Source: Niebla homalea
Taxonomy: Eukaryota > Ascomycota > Lecanoromycetes > Lecanorales > Ramalinaceae
Direction of reading: 5' to 3'
Length of the DNA stretch: 64,000 nt
Assembly (NCBI GenBank): GCA_019925105.1
Contig: JAHGAU010000029.1
Location: forward strand, 434,001-498,000
Under the pieces are notes generated by a model that was not told the DNA's origin, did no database searches, and saw nothing but the letters and a program-made list of their open reading frames with translations. Made by a program: the position numbers and the translations under genes. Positions 17,986 through 31,388 of the stretch are shown here, in pieces (position 1 is the stretch's first letter; every line of letters starts with the position of its first letter).

Positions 17986-18866
17986 ATGGCTCCTGCAAAC
18001 TCCACGATGCGTGGCAATGACCCTTCTCCCTCAAAGTTCAGGTACGTGCATGGCCGTGCATGTAAGTGATGAAACTGAAATGTCACGCATCAAAGCTCGG
18101 CCCAAATCCAACAAAGCTCAAATTTGATGCGACTCCCACTTGAGATCCGCCTTCGCATCTACTGGATGCTGCTCGGAGGTCGGATGTTACATCTGGACAT
18201 CAGACCAGGAGGAGTTAAACCTCTCATGGGCCATTGCGTCTGCCAGCCGCTCAGCAAGGAAGAGCTCACACAACAATTCAACCTCTACTTCGACGATAAA
18301 ATTTCCAAGAGACCCCACAGCCATTTCAAGTGTCGTCCTTGGGACCATACCAGTGAAATGCAGCGGCTCGACTTGCGAGCTCTTCGCACGTGTCAACAGA
18401 TATATCATGAAGCTATATCTACCCTTTGGACCACGAATACCTTCTCCTTCCACTCCTGTTCGGCATTCCACGAATTCCTCTGGTATAAAACGCTGGAACA
18501 AAGACGGATGATCCGTTACGTGAGATATGGTCCTTCAGATGTCTTCTCCTTGGAACCGTGGTTGGAAGTTGCACAAATTTTCCTAGTTCAAGTCGCGGAG
18601 GAAAACACGATACACCTAACAATCGGTGTCAATGAAGGTGACGCACGCAACTGGCCCCATACAGGGGCCTGTGATCTTGCATTCCAGATCTTGGGTGCGA
18701 ACCCAGATCTGTTCCTTTGCGCCGCAGATTTCAACATCGAGGTAGAAGACGATTATGGTTGCATTTCGGTGATAACTGGTAGATTTCTGGTATAACACGT
18801 GGTTGGACCAATGCTAATTCAAGGATAGTGGAGGAAATAAAGGAGCTTATTCGACAGAGGAAGTAG
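17986..18866 (+). CDS. 2EXR/DUF7730-like protein
   Basis: Three exons: 17986-18041, 18117-18778 and 18829-18866, with introns of 75 and 50 bp. Together they give 251 residues. Exon 1 encodes MAPANSTMRGNDPSPS and joins to SNLMRLPLEIRLRIYWMLL, the F-box-like start typical of fungal 2EXR/DUF7730 proteins. A second hallmark, LRTCQQIYHEAISTLW, follows near residue 95. The last exon adds VEEIKELIRQRK and a TAG. The acceptor of intron 2 was chosen because it restores this helical end; without splicing the frame would stop after GRFLV. Such proteins are numerous in Pezizomycotina and mostly uncharacterised. No membrane segment is seen. Confidence 0.75.
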
Positions 18867-19800
18867 ACGGGGTGAAAGCGCCATTCAGGACAATGATCAC
18901 AAATTCTCAAGGTATTGGCAATCAGCATGCATTTCAAAGTCGTAGCCCTCTTCATCGATAAGAGGGGCTCTCTACAAGAGCATGGATTGGCAAGACTACA
19001 GCCTGCTTTTCCTTAGACAATGCATACCGAACTATTTCTGATCGTTATATTTCCATCAATTTCACTGGCAAAGACTTGCAAAATTTGAGCAATCACACAA
19101 GCGTACAACGACGTTCCATACCTGCCGTTATCGCCCGACTTACCATCCTAACTCCTCCTCGTTACTCTTCTTCCGAAAAGCTCTCTTCACTATTCTCTGA
19201 TTCGTGGCCATCTCCAAAAACCATTGGCGCGCTAAAGCAATACTCCTTTCCATTACGGAGTTACTTTTAATACTGTCTCCCTCTCCATCCTCCTACCGGA
19301 CTCCGTTCTCAACCCCCTGAGAAATTCTCGAATCGAGCACATACGGCGTGGTCCTGTCTTCCCACCCGAAATTGAGGCTCAAAGGTCGCTTCCAAACTCT
19401 CCCTTCCTCCCTTCCCCTCCTGTTCATCCCCAAAGCCACAGTATCCTACCTCCCTTCCCTCCTCTTCCTCACAAACAAATCGACCCAGCAACCAATCCCC
19501 AGCACATTACTCTTCCAATCCAACTCCTTCCACAGAAGCATCCCACCTACACCCATCCACACCCACCATCCCAAGCCAACGCAAACCCAAACTCAATGCC
19601 AAAACCCAAACCCAAAATCGATAAGCTAGGTGGAGCATCCGAGAATGACATGGATTGGAGGCCGGAAAAGTGGCCCCCCCCCTTCCCTGCTACTACTAAT
19701 TAACTAACTACCATACTACTGCAAAAAGTTCCTGCTTTCGCCTGCCCTCCGCCTAACCAAGCCAAGCTAAGCCAAGCCAAGCGACAAAAAAAGCTCTCCC

Positions 19801-19858
19801 TCTCTCTCTCTCTCTCTCCCTCCCAACCCGACCCAGCCCAACCCAACCCAACCCACCA
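19801..19858. repeat. TC microsatellite followed by CCAAC-type repeat
   Basis: (TC)9 at 19801-19818 is followed by imperfect CCAACCC units to about 19858. Confidence 0.8.
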
Positions 19859-20151
19859 CACCAACGCGAGCCTTCTGCATAATGTATGCAACCGAATCCG
19901 GACATGCTCGCCCAACCAACCAATCACCTGCCTCCAAACCCACAACCCAACCACCCCCTTCGATCGCGGGGGACAGGGACCCACCCTCTTGCTGCTGCTT
20001 GCTTTTCGTCGTTTGCGACCCACACCCACACACGGACGAACGCACGTCGTGATTAGGTTAGGGGGCGGATCTGATTTGATTATTGTTCCAACGTTCGTTC
20101 TCCCAACGTCGGCCCCCCCACACCCCCTTAGATGAAAGCTGCGTACTTACC

Positions 20152-20195
20152 CTTGCATTGCATTGCATGCGGGCGTGCATTGCATGCATGGATGG
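20152..20195. repeat. Cluster of GCATTGCATGC motifs
   Basis: TTGCATTGCATTGCATGC and, a few bases on, GTGCATTGCATGCATGG. The sequence contains several overlapping TGCA/GCATGC palindromes. The purpose is unknown. Confidence 0.6.
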
Positions 20196-21308
20196 AGCGT
20201 AGCGTCCAGTAGGCCGATGATCATGCAGGATCACGAGATATGCGAAAATGAGAAACGGGTTAAGGTTTTCATGGGGAGATCGGAAGGCATGTGGAGTGGG
20301 GGGAGTATCGGTATTGTTTTAGGGCACAAGGGTGTTTTTTGAATGCAGTCTCATCTGATGCCGGTATGTACCGGGGATTCGCAGGGTGGACAGGGGAATG
20401 GAACACGGTCTCAAACGAGGGGTTCGGGAACAGGAACAGGGTTGGGAGCGCAGAGATCAGGCGTGTCCAAGACGGGGGCATGGAGGAGGCGGGAGAGCGG
20501 CACCAGATCCACGCCTTGGGGGACAATGGCTGCTGGGCAGGATTGATCATGATCAAGTCCTCAATGCTCCACCTGACAGTTCCATGCCCGACAATGGAAA
20601 GATGTTCAATTGTCTGGTGCATAGATACATGAGGGTAGCCGCTTCGGCTCTGATGCTTGAAGCACGTTTCACATTTCCATCCATCGTCCTAAACATTAGA
20701 GAGAGAAAAGCAATAGGATACCAATACTGTCCCCCCCCGCCCGCTGTGGTAATGATGTAGCTTCCCTAGTAAAGCACACGAAGCACATTGATCCCATATC
20801 CTGATCACATTACCGATGAAGTTTGCAAGTGGAATGATGAAGCCAAAAGAAAATTCGTTATCTGTAGTAGAGCAGAAGGTACTGAAGATGGTTGGTCCGA
20901 ATGTTGTGGCACTTTTGGGTTGGAAAATGAACGAAGTTTGAGTAAATCTTGTCGTCGTCGAGGAATCTTCTTTAGTCTGGGATATCTCTTGGATCGTGAA
21001 AGAAGCGAAAGTTGCTGTCGTGAGGTCGTCATAATAATATAGTAAAATGATACTGACGAAGGTCTTTAGTGCGAAGATAGCAAGCTTGCTAGGGAGGCTG
21101 AATGGGGATCGTCGAGTCGACTCTAGATATGCTGCTGTAGACGGCACGTTGATACTTGATGAAGACTTCAACATGGCTGTGGGGCCTGGCCATTCGGTAA
21201 TTCTTGTTGAGAAGCTGATTAAAAAATGGTTGCCATACATACCTCCAGGGCTGCTCCTGAATGTGCGCGATGTGACATTGGCCCATGCTGATGATTGACT
21301 CGAAGAGA

Positions 21309-23349
21309 TCACCTCGCACGAGCAGCCTTCTGTGTTGCCGGTCTGGGACGATTGATGGCCCGCATATCACCTTCATAAGAGCCATTGATCATCCCACCGT
21401 CAGATCCTTTCCGACGTTTCAGAGCATCAATGTCATCGTCTTCTCTCATTCGTTTGACACCATTCATCTGGGTCGGAGCGTAGGCTCCTGAAACATAGTT
21501 CTCGGAGCTCGCGTTGCCATTCGACAGGGAGCCTCGGGCATCACTAGTGGGGTTGTAGAGATTGCTGGAGGGGGGAGCACGAGGTGGCGTTTGGTATCCT
21601 GGAGTCCATTGTGGTTGCGACGTCCTCGGCGTTGCACGGCCTGATGAACCATTAGCGGTCGAAGATGCATTCACCTCGGAAGCGAGATGATTGCTATCCG
21701 CGGGATACGAGGCAAGAGCAGTCGCTGGTGCATAGGTGTCGTAGGAGCCACGATGAGAGCCGTAGGGATGAGTGCTGGGTTGGTTGTAGTCAGAGTCTTG
21801 CTCGTGCTCTGCTTCCTCCTCCCCAGTGTGAGCAGAATCATTGGCTTGACTTTGGCCGTAAATTTCGGTCTTGACATCACCGTGTTCACTCTCTGGTCTC
21901 GAGCCCGGCACTCTGGTTGATGGCGGACCCATTTCTTGCTTGGCATATACGCTGTTTGACATGGAGCCACTTCGTGACAGGTGCGGATGTTGGGATGGAT
22001 ATTGTGAAGATGAGTGAGTAGGGTAAATCGATTGTTGGCTCTGGTACGGTTGAAGGTTGGGCAAAGCGCCAGGAGGCGTCGTGGCGGGTGTGGCGGGTGT
22101 AGAATGAGCGTGATTCTCCATCCCTATGCCTTGACCGCCGCCTTGGACACTGCTGCTCATGCTGCCCCCAGTCCAGTCATAGGAGCCTGACCCGGATCCG
22201 ATGCCCGTCATTGTGCCAGAGGCGCTGGTTGGCGGGGTAGGGAACGTGTGGGCTCGATCGAGGCTGGGTCGTCCTGCGGAAGGACTGGGAGCTATTGATG
22301 CGGGCTGTTGATTCCCAACGGTGCTATTCATCGAATGATGGTGAGTCAAGGACGGTGGCTGTGTTGTAGAGGGTATCCCACCCTGTTGAAGCTTCTGATC
22401 TGCCTGCCGCCGTCGATCTTGCTGCGCAATTACCGCACTCGTCCGGCTCTGGTTTGTTGGATGATACAGAAGAGCTCCAATATTATGCACGAAGAGAGGG
22501 TACAAATTCTCCGTGATCTTCTCCTTGTTCGCAAAGTCTAGCGCTCGATCGAATGGAATCCTGAATCGCGTTAGAACGTGGCCTTCCCTCTTCCTAGGTG
22601 ACAATCATACCAAACACCCTTCAAATGCATGGGGCCTATTTTGACCACGTTCCGAGTCTTCTCACTCTTCAAGATCCCATCACGCCGTCCTCTGGTCATG
22701 CCCGCTACGTTCAGAAGCTTGGTACCATTGATCATGTGATTATCTGTTATTGTTGAGCACTCCGTCACTGACGAAACCCTGCGGTTAGGTGGATTATCTT
22801 ACCGTCACGTCTAGCAACGCAAACACCTTTCGTCTCTACCTGGAAGCACATGCAGCCCTCATCCTCCCATAAGGTGGCGGTCACACGAGGCTTCATGCCC
22901 GCTGGAGCGACCTGGCCCGTGTTGTCCGGCTGCTGTTGATGGTAATTCGGAGGCGGACCGGCTGGTGCTCCGATATAAGTGTGCTGCGCTGGACCACCTG
23001 ATTGCATGGCTGGGAATGGTCAGCCACATGAGACCTGGGTCAAACGGGCGCACTTACTTCCTAGTGGAGGGAGTCCAGGATTCATGTGAGAAGCCATTGA
23101 GGATGACACTGGCTGGGGGGCGTGCGGCGAAGTTATGCCACTACCGTATCCATATTGGGGTCCGTAAGAAACAGGAGATTGTGTGTAGTGACCGGGGCCT
23201 GGCTGCAAAGCCGGCGGCTGCTGCTGATGATGCTGATATGGAGGATACTGTGACATGGCGTTTCCCGAGCCTGGTTGTGACGCATATTGCGTGCTGCCCG
23301 ACATGGGATGCTGAGCTTCCATATAATGTGGATGTTGAGGTTGGTTCAT
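21309..23349 (-). CDS. stuA: APSES transcription factor StuA
   Basis: Four exons, 23058-23349, 22803-23009, 22611-22743 and 21309-22560, with introns of 48, 59 and 50 bp, give 627 residues. The start is the first ATG of the frame ([13 protein letters not shown]), typical of StuA N-termini. Residues ~136-243 form the APSES/KilA-N DNA-binding domain: [34 protein letters not shown]-like [17 protein letters not shown] and [18 protein letters not shown]. All three introns lie inside or next to this conserved block. The rest is low-complexity Gln/Ser/Pro sequence, with a bipartite nuclear signal ([17 protein letters not shown]) near the end. StuA orthologues control conidiophore development, morphology and often effector or metabolite production. 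The very long gene-free upstream region is usual for this gene. Confidence 0.95.
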
Positions 23350-26300
23350 TGCAAGTGAATAATCCTCACCTGCCTGGCTGTACGCTAGCTGTCGAGAGTG
23401 GGTTTGATCTAGATCTGACAGGCTGCCAGCGGAATGCGCCACCGATTGGGAGGTAGGTGAGGGCGAGGGGGTCTTGAGCCCAATATCTGTATGGTTGCTG
23501 GAATAGTAGTCCTGCTTCGAGCTGGAATACTGACTGGGAAAGGCGTGGTCCGCGTTCGTGGTGCGGGCAGGGTCCGGGTTGAGGGGCGCACCCGAGTGAG
23601 AAAGGTGCAGGCCAGGCAGTCGATCGCTCGTAAGAATGGCACGTTTCGAGGGTTGTTGCGAGATCCAAGGATCGTCAGAAGCACCACGGTTCTGCACCTG
23701 CGTAAGAGATGGGAGCTCCAGCTTTTCGGTATTGACGAGAAGTGGCCTTAAGTGGCCGCTTGGTTCTCAAATAGCAGAAGCCCTTACGGAATGGTGGGGA
23801 AAAGAAGGCAGGTACCGTGGTGACCAAAATCACACGGATGTGAATTGCTGGGAAGGGCAAGGTTCGATAGGCTGTAATTGGAGAGCCGTCACTGCGGAAC
23901 GGCGGTGACGCTTTCGATGACGTCGTTGCCGGCGAGCTTGTGAAGCAGAAAGTCCGGCACAGTAGAGGCTGGTTTGTCTTGAAGGGCCAAGTCAAATATC
24001 TTGTTTTGTCCAATATTGATCCACAACTAGATGGCTGCACAGAGACGTGACGCTGGCGTGCGGGACAAGGCTGGGTTGGGAACAGTACAGGGTAGTCGCA
24101 GGGATGGATATGGGCGTGTCTGTCGTTTTCAATCGTTACGCTGACGTTCCAAAGGATGGCTTGCTCGTGGTATCGTGTGCGCTTCTGATTCTTTCGCTTT
24201 TCGTTGCGGGGTGTACGGGTGTAAGGACGGTGTGGTTTCAGGCAGGCAAACGACGGCAGTACGTGTCTATCGGATACTAACGGATCTGGTGAACAAAGGT
24301 CGTGAATGGTCGTGACGGTCGTTGCGTCGGTCGGTTGCTGAAGGGAGGGAAAGAGAATCCTAATCAACGCAACGGAGCTGTTTAGGTTAGCGTAACTGCA
24401 GGCAGGCCAAATGCGAGGTTTGCGGCATGACCGATGAGGGTGGAAAGCAAGAGATGCAGGATGTACTAACCTCCTGGCTCTGAAGTGCAAGGCTCGTCTG
24501 CGAAGAAAAGAAAGAAGGGGAGAAAGGTATTGGCTAACCTTCTGGAAGACCAGGGAGGAGAGGGATAGGAATAATACTAAGGTTGAGGGGAGGGGGGTAT
24601 AGGGGGGGGGGGGATGGAAAAGGGCAGGAGGGCTGGGAAAGACTGGGATCTCGCTCTGCGCTGGTGAGCTAGTCCTTCCGTTAGCCTCTGCCACTGGCGC
24701 GCTCTCTGAATGACCTTCTGATAGGTACCAATGATAGGACAGCAATTGACGGCGACAATTTGACTACCCAACGCTTCTTGAATGACGGGCGTGTAAGGGT
24801 CGCGAATCGAGGACCTGTTTGATATTGGCCAGGCCGTTTGAGAAATGACACTGGCAGACGCCTCGGACTGGCACTTGACGGGTTGGAGGTTTAAAAATAA
24901 TAATCCAGGTGGTCCAGGCTCAAGCTTCAAGCTTTTGGCGTCCAGCTTCGAACCCCAAGATTTCGGTGGACTGTGGGCCACGGAAAGTTGTGAGTATGTC
25001 AGAGAGTCGGTCTGCACGTACGCGAGACAGGCTGGCAGAGAGGATTGCCCCAACTCAAGGACTGTCTCCACCCAGCCGTCTCAGAGCTTAGACAGTGAGG
25101 GCTGGTGATGGGAGCACTTGTCGCTATACCGTAGAATGGCGGAGAGCGACAACGGCGGTAACCAGTTGTCATGTACAGAAAAGAAACGAGCAATCAAGTA
25201 AGGAAATAAGAGAGGTGGACGGTGGATTGTGGAGAGGAGCTGCTGCAGATGGGTTGATCATTAATGGGCAGATGCAATGCGGGAGACGGTGCCCTTTCAA
25301 TGCAGAGCGGCTCGGGGCGCCCTTTTGAGCAAAGGAGGGCTATGACTTATGTTTGATGAAGGACGTTTATCGCTGCCCGCTTGCTGTGCCGCGCAAGGAC
25401 AGTGTCAAGTGTCAAGTCTAACACCAGGGCGGCGGTTCTCTCGAGTCTCAACCCTCCGGTTTCACGAAATTTAATCTTAACAAACTACGCAATTGGATCT
25501 AGGAGGATTTTAGGTGCAGCTGTGTGGTGCTGCTGCAGAGTACAAGGGCTAAGAAGTCAAAGTCATTAGCCTGGGCGATGAAGGCAATTGGAGATGTCGA
25601 GGATGGGGCCATGGGGGAGAGAAAAAGTGGAGGATCTCCTGCAGTCTCCACATCTTGCGGCGGGAAATGAAAGGCAAATCTCCTTCTGTTGCTGTGTATC
25701 GACTATCGACAAGGTCCGTGAGGCCTGAAAGAGAACGGCTTTTTGTCGTGGGCCATAGAGATTGAGTCCACAGCTTGTCTAGGCTGCATCACTAGCCGGC
25801 CAAGTGCTCTAATCAAAGTCGAGAAAAGCTGACAAAGTCCTGCGGCCGTCCAAACTAGAGCGAATCAGCGATCAGGGACTGCGACTTGGTTTGATCCTGT
25901 CAGCAAAGTAGAAAAGGATCTACCCAAGTACCCATGGGAAATAGCAACGAGCGCTGGGGAGGGTCTCTCGACTGGAACAGAGCGAATCACCGCAGCCGCT
26001 GTGCTTGCATCCAATAGGAAGACGACACTTTTCGGGCCGGCGCTCATGAAGGATCTGCACCTTCGATTCTCTGCTAGCTTGTTCAGCAACCCCTGCTGGC
26101 TTATCCTGCTAAACGAATGTGAACGGCAGTGAACCTACGTTTCTTGCTGTAGTGGGATCGTGAGGGTGCTGCGCCGAAGACTTGCGAAGGTGCCAACGTT
26201 CGACCACACTCGTCTCGCCTTCTCCTCGAAAAGGACCAACTATTTTGAGACGCATAAGAAGATGTAATCAGGGTCCGCCCAAGCTCAATCGATCTATACA

Positions 26301-29300
26301 CCCATCCAGTAGCTTGCAGGGGGACGTTGAGTAAGACCACATTGGGATGAACAGAACTCATTCGCCATTCTTCGGATCTTCGACCATCTTCGGCCTTCAC
26401 GTTATCGTGGGCGGAGTTGACGAGGCGGATCAGGCCCCGTAGCCGTGACTGTTTAGCTCCTTAGGCGAGGATTTACTGAGTCAGTCAGGCAAATTAGATC
26501 CAGGACCTGGAATTGTGGACATCTTTGAATTCCATTCTTCAATTTGACTTGTCTACAATCTCTATGGACACACACATGGCAGACCTTAGGTGGTCTCATA
26601 CTCACCAAAACGCATGGACGATCCGGGAGGGGGGAGGGGATGGGGGGGTTGGTGGATGGGAGACCGAAAACCCAGACAACCATTGCCGAAGGGCAGGATT
26701 GAGGGTGGGATGTCAAATTTTCCGCCACGAGTTGAGGCAACGGGAAAAAGAAAAGAAACGAGAATCATCTAGTGCTTCGAAGCGAACGATTGAAAGACCC
26801 TTGTGATCATCAGGCCATTGACCATATACACTTTCGGAGGCCAAATTTCTCGTCAAGACCGTTGTGTAATGGCTGGTGGCGAGTACAAAATTTGCCTGTT
26901 TCTAGGTGGAGTGTAGTGGAGCCAGTCACTCGAAAGGGTATGGACTTTCAACTTTACCCGCGGGAGGTGTGTGTGGAGCTTGAGAAATAAGCAACAATGT
27001 TGATAGGCTGTAAGTAGCGGAGGGGGATTCGCGATGCGCTGGCCTACACTCCAAACCAGGTCATTTTCCCACACTTCGGAGACCTGTGATCGGCTACCAT
27101 ATAGTACTGATCACAGTTCATTCTGTACTGAGTGACCCGACGGCAATATGGCTTACACGGCTCCAGTCGACGAGATTCCCGGAGACATGGAGAGTCCCAG
27201 ATACGGATCCTATTGTGGAGCTGACACAGAAGAACACATTGACTTCACTATAGATACGTTGATTTGACGCCAGAGGTACCTCCAATCTTTGTTGTTGTGA
27301 AAGGAGTTGGCCTAACAGAAAGCGCCCTTGCGTCAGCGTCGACGACTCGACAGTCAGCCTCACGGACATGAGTGAGGCATCTATATGTACAATTAAGCTC
27401 GGCTGCGTCCGTTCCCACGATGGTCTGCAGGTGTCTCATTATCTCATGTAAGATGGCGAAGCAACTCGACGGATAGTTGATGTTTCAGCAAGGGAGACGC
27501 CTCATTCCGACCTTGCCCCAGGGACCGTGCCACTTGTGGGTGCCAGAGCGGCAAGTCCAGCCAAATAGAGCAAGCATTTGGATTGCCAAATGACAAGCAC
27601 ATTCGAACCGCATCTCACGTTGTCACTTATCCTTACCATTAGCAAGTGGATGAATTGTATGATAATGTGGGAACCGTGGTTTCCCTCTAGATCCCGCAAG
27701 GGACGGAAAAGACTCGCATACCCTTGCCTTTGCCGTCGCCGTGCCACTTCGGACATGTTGGAGAAGCTCGAGGCACAGTCTTGTTTGCAAGCGACGACAA
27801 CGAATCCCCCCAGTCATCAGAGATCTTCAACAAGCTACGTATCTACATGACGTCGCATGTCAGTCGTGGGAGACAAATCAGACCATCTCTCGTAATAATG
27901 GGCTGGATAATGGCGCATAGCAAAACAACCCCAGGATGTCTGTTCGGAGTGTAATCAGTAGGTCGATCAGTTCCGATTTCGCAGGCAGAGTTGTCTGGTC
28001 TACTGAAGGCTCTCCAAGCTAGCCAATAGGCGCAAGCCACGACGACGATTAGCCCCTCCATCCTCATCTTGATCGAAATGTCACGAGCGCGCTACTAACG
28101 ACCAATGTGTGCTGACGGTCAAGAGTCAAGTCAGAACTGCTCAGTCCGTACAAAGCTAATTCGTTTGTGAAAAGAAAGTTTTGAGGCCTCGAGAAAGGTC
28201 AGGTTTCATGGATGACAGGAAGCTGCTTTGGGATGCGCAACAACCGTCCTGCATAATCAAAGCCCTTCCATCGGCACATCCCCGTTGAACAAGGGACGAG
28301 CCTTCTAGCCTATTTGACATTCCCCCCGGTTCCCCAGGCCGGCCTCCCTCCTCCGTCGACAGCCTGGACCAGTCCCCCCACTCCCCCCTCGAAGCTCGCA
28401 CTAAGCGATCGGCAAAACAGCATACCCTAAGAAGTAACAGGCAACGGCGATGCAGACTACTCGACGCGCCCCCCGGCTGGCGTTACCTTTTCTCTCATTA
28501 CCTATCTACCATCCATCAGCCATCAAATCCGGCATATGCTTATGCGAGATGAGCGGCTCATGTGGATCAAGGAGAAGGCAGGTGAGCAAGCTAGTGAAGG
28601 TATCATGTACCTATGTCATACAGCTCTCTGACAGCCTGCTTTTGGTTTGCTTCGTCACCACTCACCAGAATCTATCGCCGATACGTCGATATCAAGAGCG
28701 ACCACATTCAAATTCGTGCGCGATGGTCGCTCAATATGGTTATGGACTTATTGACTTTGACCCACTCTTGAGCATGAACGCGGACGGTCGCTGCTTGATC
28801 CTCCAGCTGTGGTTCCTGCCTGCTCCCCTACATTTGGCCGAGCTTTAGTGCATACACCAGCAGAAGACCGTTGCATGTTGCATGATCCAAACGTTCGAGC
28901 CATTGGCTTTCACTCATCACTGCTTATTCTACGCGTAATCGCAGCCTTCCACCGCTTCCAGGCCCTCGGGCATCAAGTGAAACACATGAATACTTGCCCA
29001 GGAACCAAGAGTGGTCTGCACAAGGCCACAACCATTGATATATCTTCTTTGCCACTCTCTTGCCACTGAAGTCTCTCCTTTGCCACGACGCTTGCGTGTC
29101 TATCGACGCGCTTTGGGCAGGATCATGACTCGTTCAATCCAGCATGTAGTCCACGCCGCGATATTGCCTACCTCGCAAACTTGCTTCGTCGTGCCACTCT
29201 CATTCTGAGAGCTCTACCTGCTTCTGAGAAGGCCGGAATGCCCCAGAGCCCACGAAAACGGTGCAATTCAGCCTCCTGGGAGCCATGGCTCCAGACGGCG

Positions 29301-31388
29301 CGTCGCTTCAATCATAAGAAGCCAATGATCTCTGTACCCCACTCAATCGGCGGAACTTCTTCCATCACTTACAGAAATGCCGCAATGTCCAAGATATGAA
29401 ACTTCAGACACCGCCATTGATCGTACACGGACCACTCAATTAAGCTTCTCCCCATACTTGCTGGCAAGTCAGCCAATGCTACATAAAACAATCCGCAGGC
29501 TGTACACAAGGATCGACCCGTGTAGCCTGCATGAGGCTTTTATTCATGCAGCATTCCAACAGCGATACCATCTACTCAACATCAGGTCGTTCAACACCGC
29601 GGGAATTCTCTCTGCAAGGAACCACCACCTTTCGGGGATAAATATCCAACCATTTGCCACGTACATACTGCATGTAATTGCTTCGTCTGCGGGCAGTGGT
29701 TCCTAGAACCCGAAAATAAGAGGATTGCTGTCTTCGTATCGCTTTACTCTGGGCCTGGTGGGCCAGTCGATTAAGCTTCTTTCACTAAATCGATGACCAG
29801 TCATCCAATGCTGCAGGAGATGTTGTGCAGAATGGCCCGCTGTATGCTCCTCGATGCTACGGCAAATAATGCGCAGACTGTACAGCAACCTCCCGCCGCA
29901 CTCCCACAGCACAACATGAGGTGCCGCATGAACCAATCTGCAGGGCTAAACGGCTGTCACGACCACTGCGACATCCAAATCTGTCAACGCGGCATGATTA
30001 CCTGATGCGAGAGGGACGACCACACTGCTCTTCGAACAGCTCCTCAATTCCCTTGCCGCAATGCAACAACCTCCCGTCGCTGCTGCTTCGCCCTAAAGCC
30101 ATGGCGTTCTCAAACACCGGAAAGCACGGTCCCTCTCCCACAGCAATCCTCAAATATATCGTGCAGAGCGCCGCCAGCCCTCGAATTCCATAATCCATCC
30201 AACCTGCAGAAGGAGAGAGTTCACGCAAGCGCTGCCCCACGAAACCAGACGCATCGCCCCCCCCCAATCCATCCAACACCAGAAATCCATAGGGGACCAA
30301 CTCCCAGGAACCCGGCACACTCCGCGTCGCCGCCCATTCCTTACCCCCACTTCCTTCACGGCCCCAATCTGCTCAAACGACCAGGATTTTTCGATGATTG
30401 TTGAGACGATGATTGCCTCCGAGCGCACAATTGCTTGCTTGCTTGCTTCGCCTCCAGAAAAACAAGTCACCGTGGCTTTTTTTGCACGAGAGATGATGCG
30501 TGTGTGTGGGCATTGGGGAGAGCTTGAAAATAATAAACAATACAGGCAAATCCGCAGGCATGTGACTCCGTGTGCAAAGATGGCGAAACTCCCCCCCTCC
30601 CTCACTGACTCACTCATTCACTCACTCAGTTACAGACCATACTTACCAGACCGATTCCATCCCAAATACATCGAGCATATCCACAGCCCCCCCCTCCTCC
30701 CCCCCGTCCTGCAATTTCCCCTTTTTGTTAAAGAAAAAGTGAAAAAGATGTTGTACGGTAATACAATGTGAGGGGACGAGCCATACGCACATCCCCAGAT
30801 ATGTAACGCTTTTTCATTTCCGTTATTCTGGGAAAGTATTTAGGGGGGGAGGGGATGATGTTGCGACTGCTTGAGCTGTGAATTACCTATATGTCGTTGT
30901 CGAAGCCCCCTACTTTCTATATTTTGTGAGGATGGCTCGTGGTCTGTAGCCCAGCATGGCATGCGCGTTGCGTTTATGTATGGTGCCTTTGTTTGGCATT
31001 TGGGGTTGGGGGAAAGGAATTGATGAAAATGTGAATTGATTTTCTCTACTCCGAGAGCTCTATTGAAGTGAACCATTGGAGATACTTGAAGATTATATGC
31101 ATCAGCATGGAGAAGTTTCCTTCATCAGATAGGCGTGAATGATTCTGACCCTTTGGATTTCTGAGGGTGATTGTATTAGTCGCAGTGTTGTTTCCTGAGT
31201 TGCAGTGAACCAACTTGGCTTCATTAGCATCATGCCACCCCATCTCAAAGTCCCTGCCGCAGATTGTGATGGCTGGGATTTAGCACTTGGCCCTCAAATT
31301 TCACGTTTTCTAGACAACCAGTCGCACTCCATCACTCCTGCTCAAAACGCCAGTTCCCTCCACGCTCGATTTCGAATCCAGCCGTTTC
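23350..31388. other. 8-kb gene-free region upstream of stuA
   Basis: There is no supported gene. Directly upstream of the stuA ATG, the same frame stays open for 116 codons without an ATG, back to a good splice acceptor at about 23698 (TCTTACGCAG on the minus strand). This implies a spliced leader. Pyrimidine-rich tracts on the transcribed side (around 24540-24620, including a run of 12 G on the + strand) look like fungal transcription-start regions. The rest, to the conserved gene at 31389, contains only short frames without domains. A second gene of unusual composition cannot be excluded. Confidence 0.5.

Larger units (their letters stand above)
18867..21308. other. Long intergenic stretch with simple sequence
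   Basis: There is no supported gene. The region holds pyrimidine-rich DNA, a TC/CCAAC repeat tract, a GCATTGCATGC cluster and, at its right end, the presumed 3' UTR of stuA. An open frame of about 200 codons on the minus strand (20689-21312) has no domain and no upstream signals, and overlaps the stuA end. Confidence 0.5.

Noticed and set aside
19348..19629. Pro/Thr/Gln-rich plus-strand frame
   Set aside because: It is produced by CCAAC/TC simple sequence; there is no start context or domain.
20689..21312. About 200-codon open frame on the minus strand beyond the stuA end
   Set aside because: No domain, low-complexity Ser/Thr composition, no promoter or intron signals, and it overlaps the stuA stop region; most likely the 3' UTR of stuA.
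23675..24745. 356-codon open frame on the minus strand upstream of stuA
   Set aside because: Composition is Pro/Arg/Ser-rich and motif-free, typical of pyrimidine-rich leader DNA read by chance; no relation to a known family.
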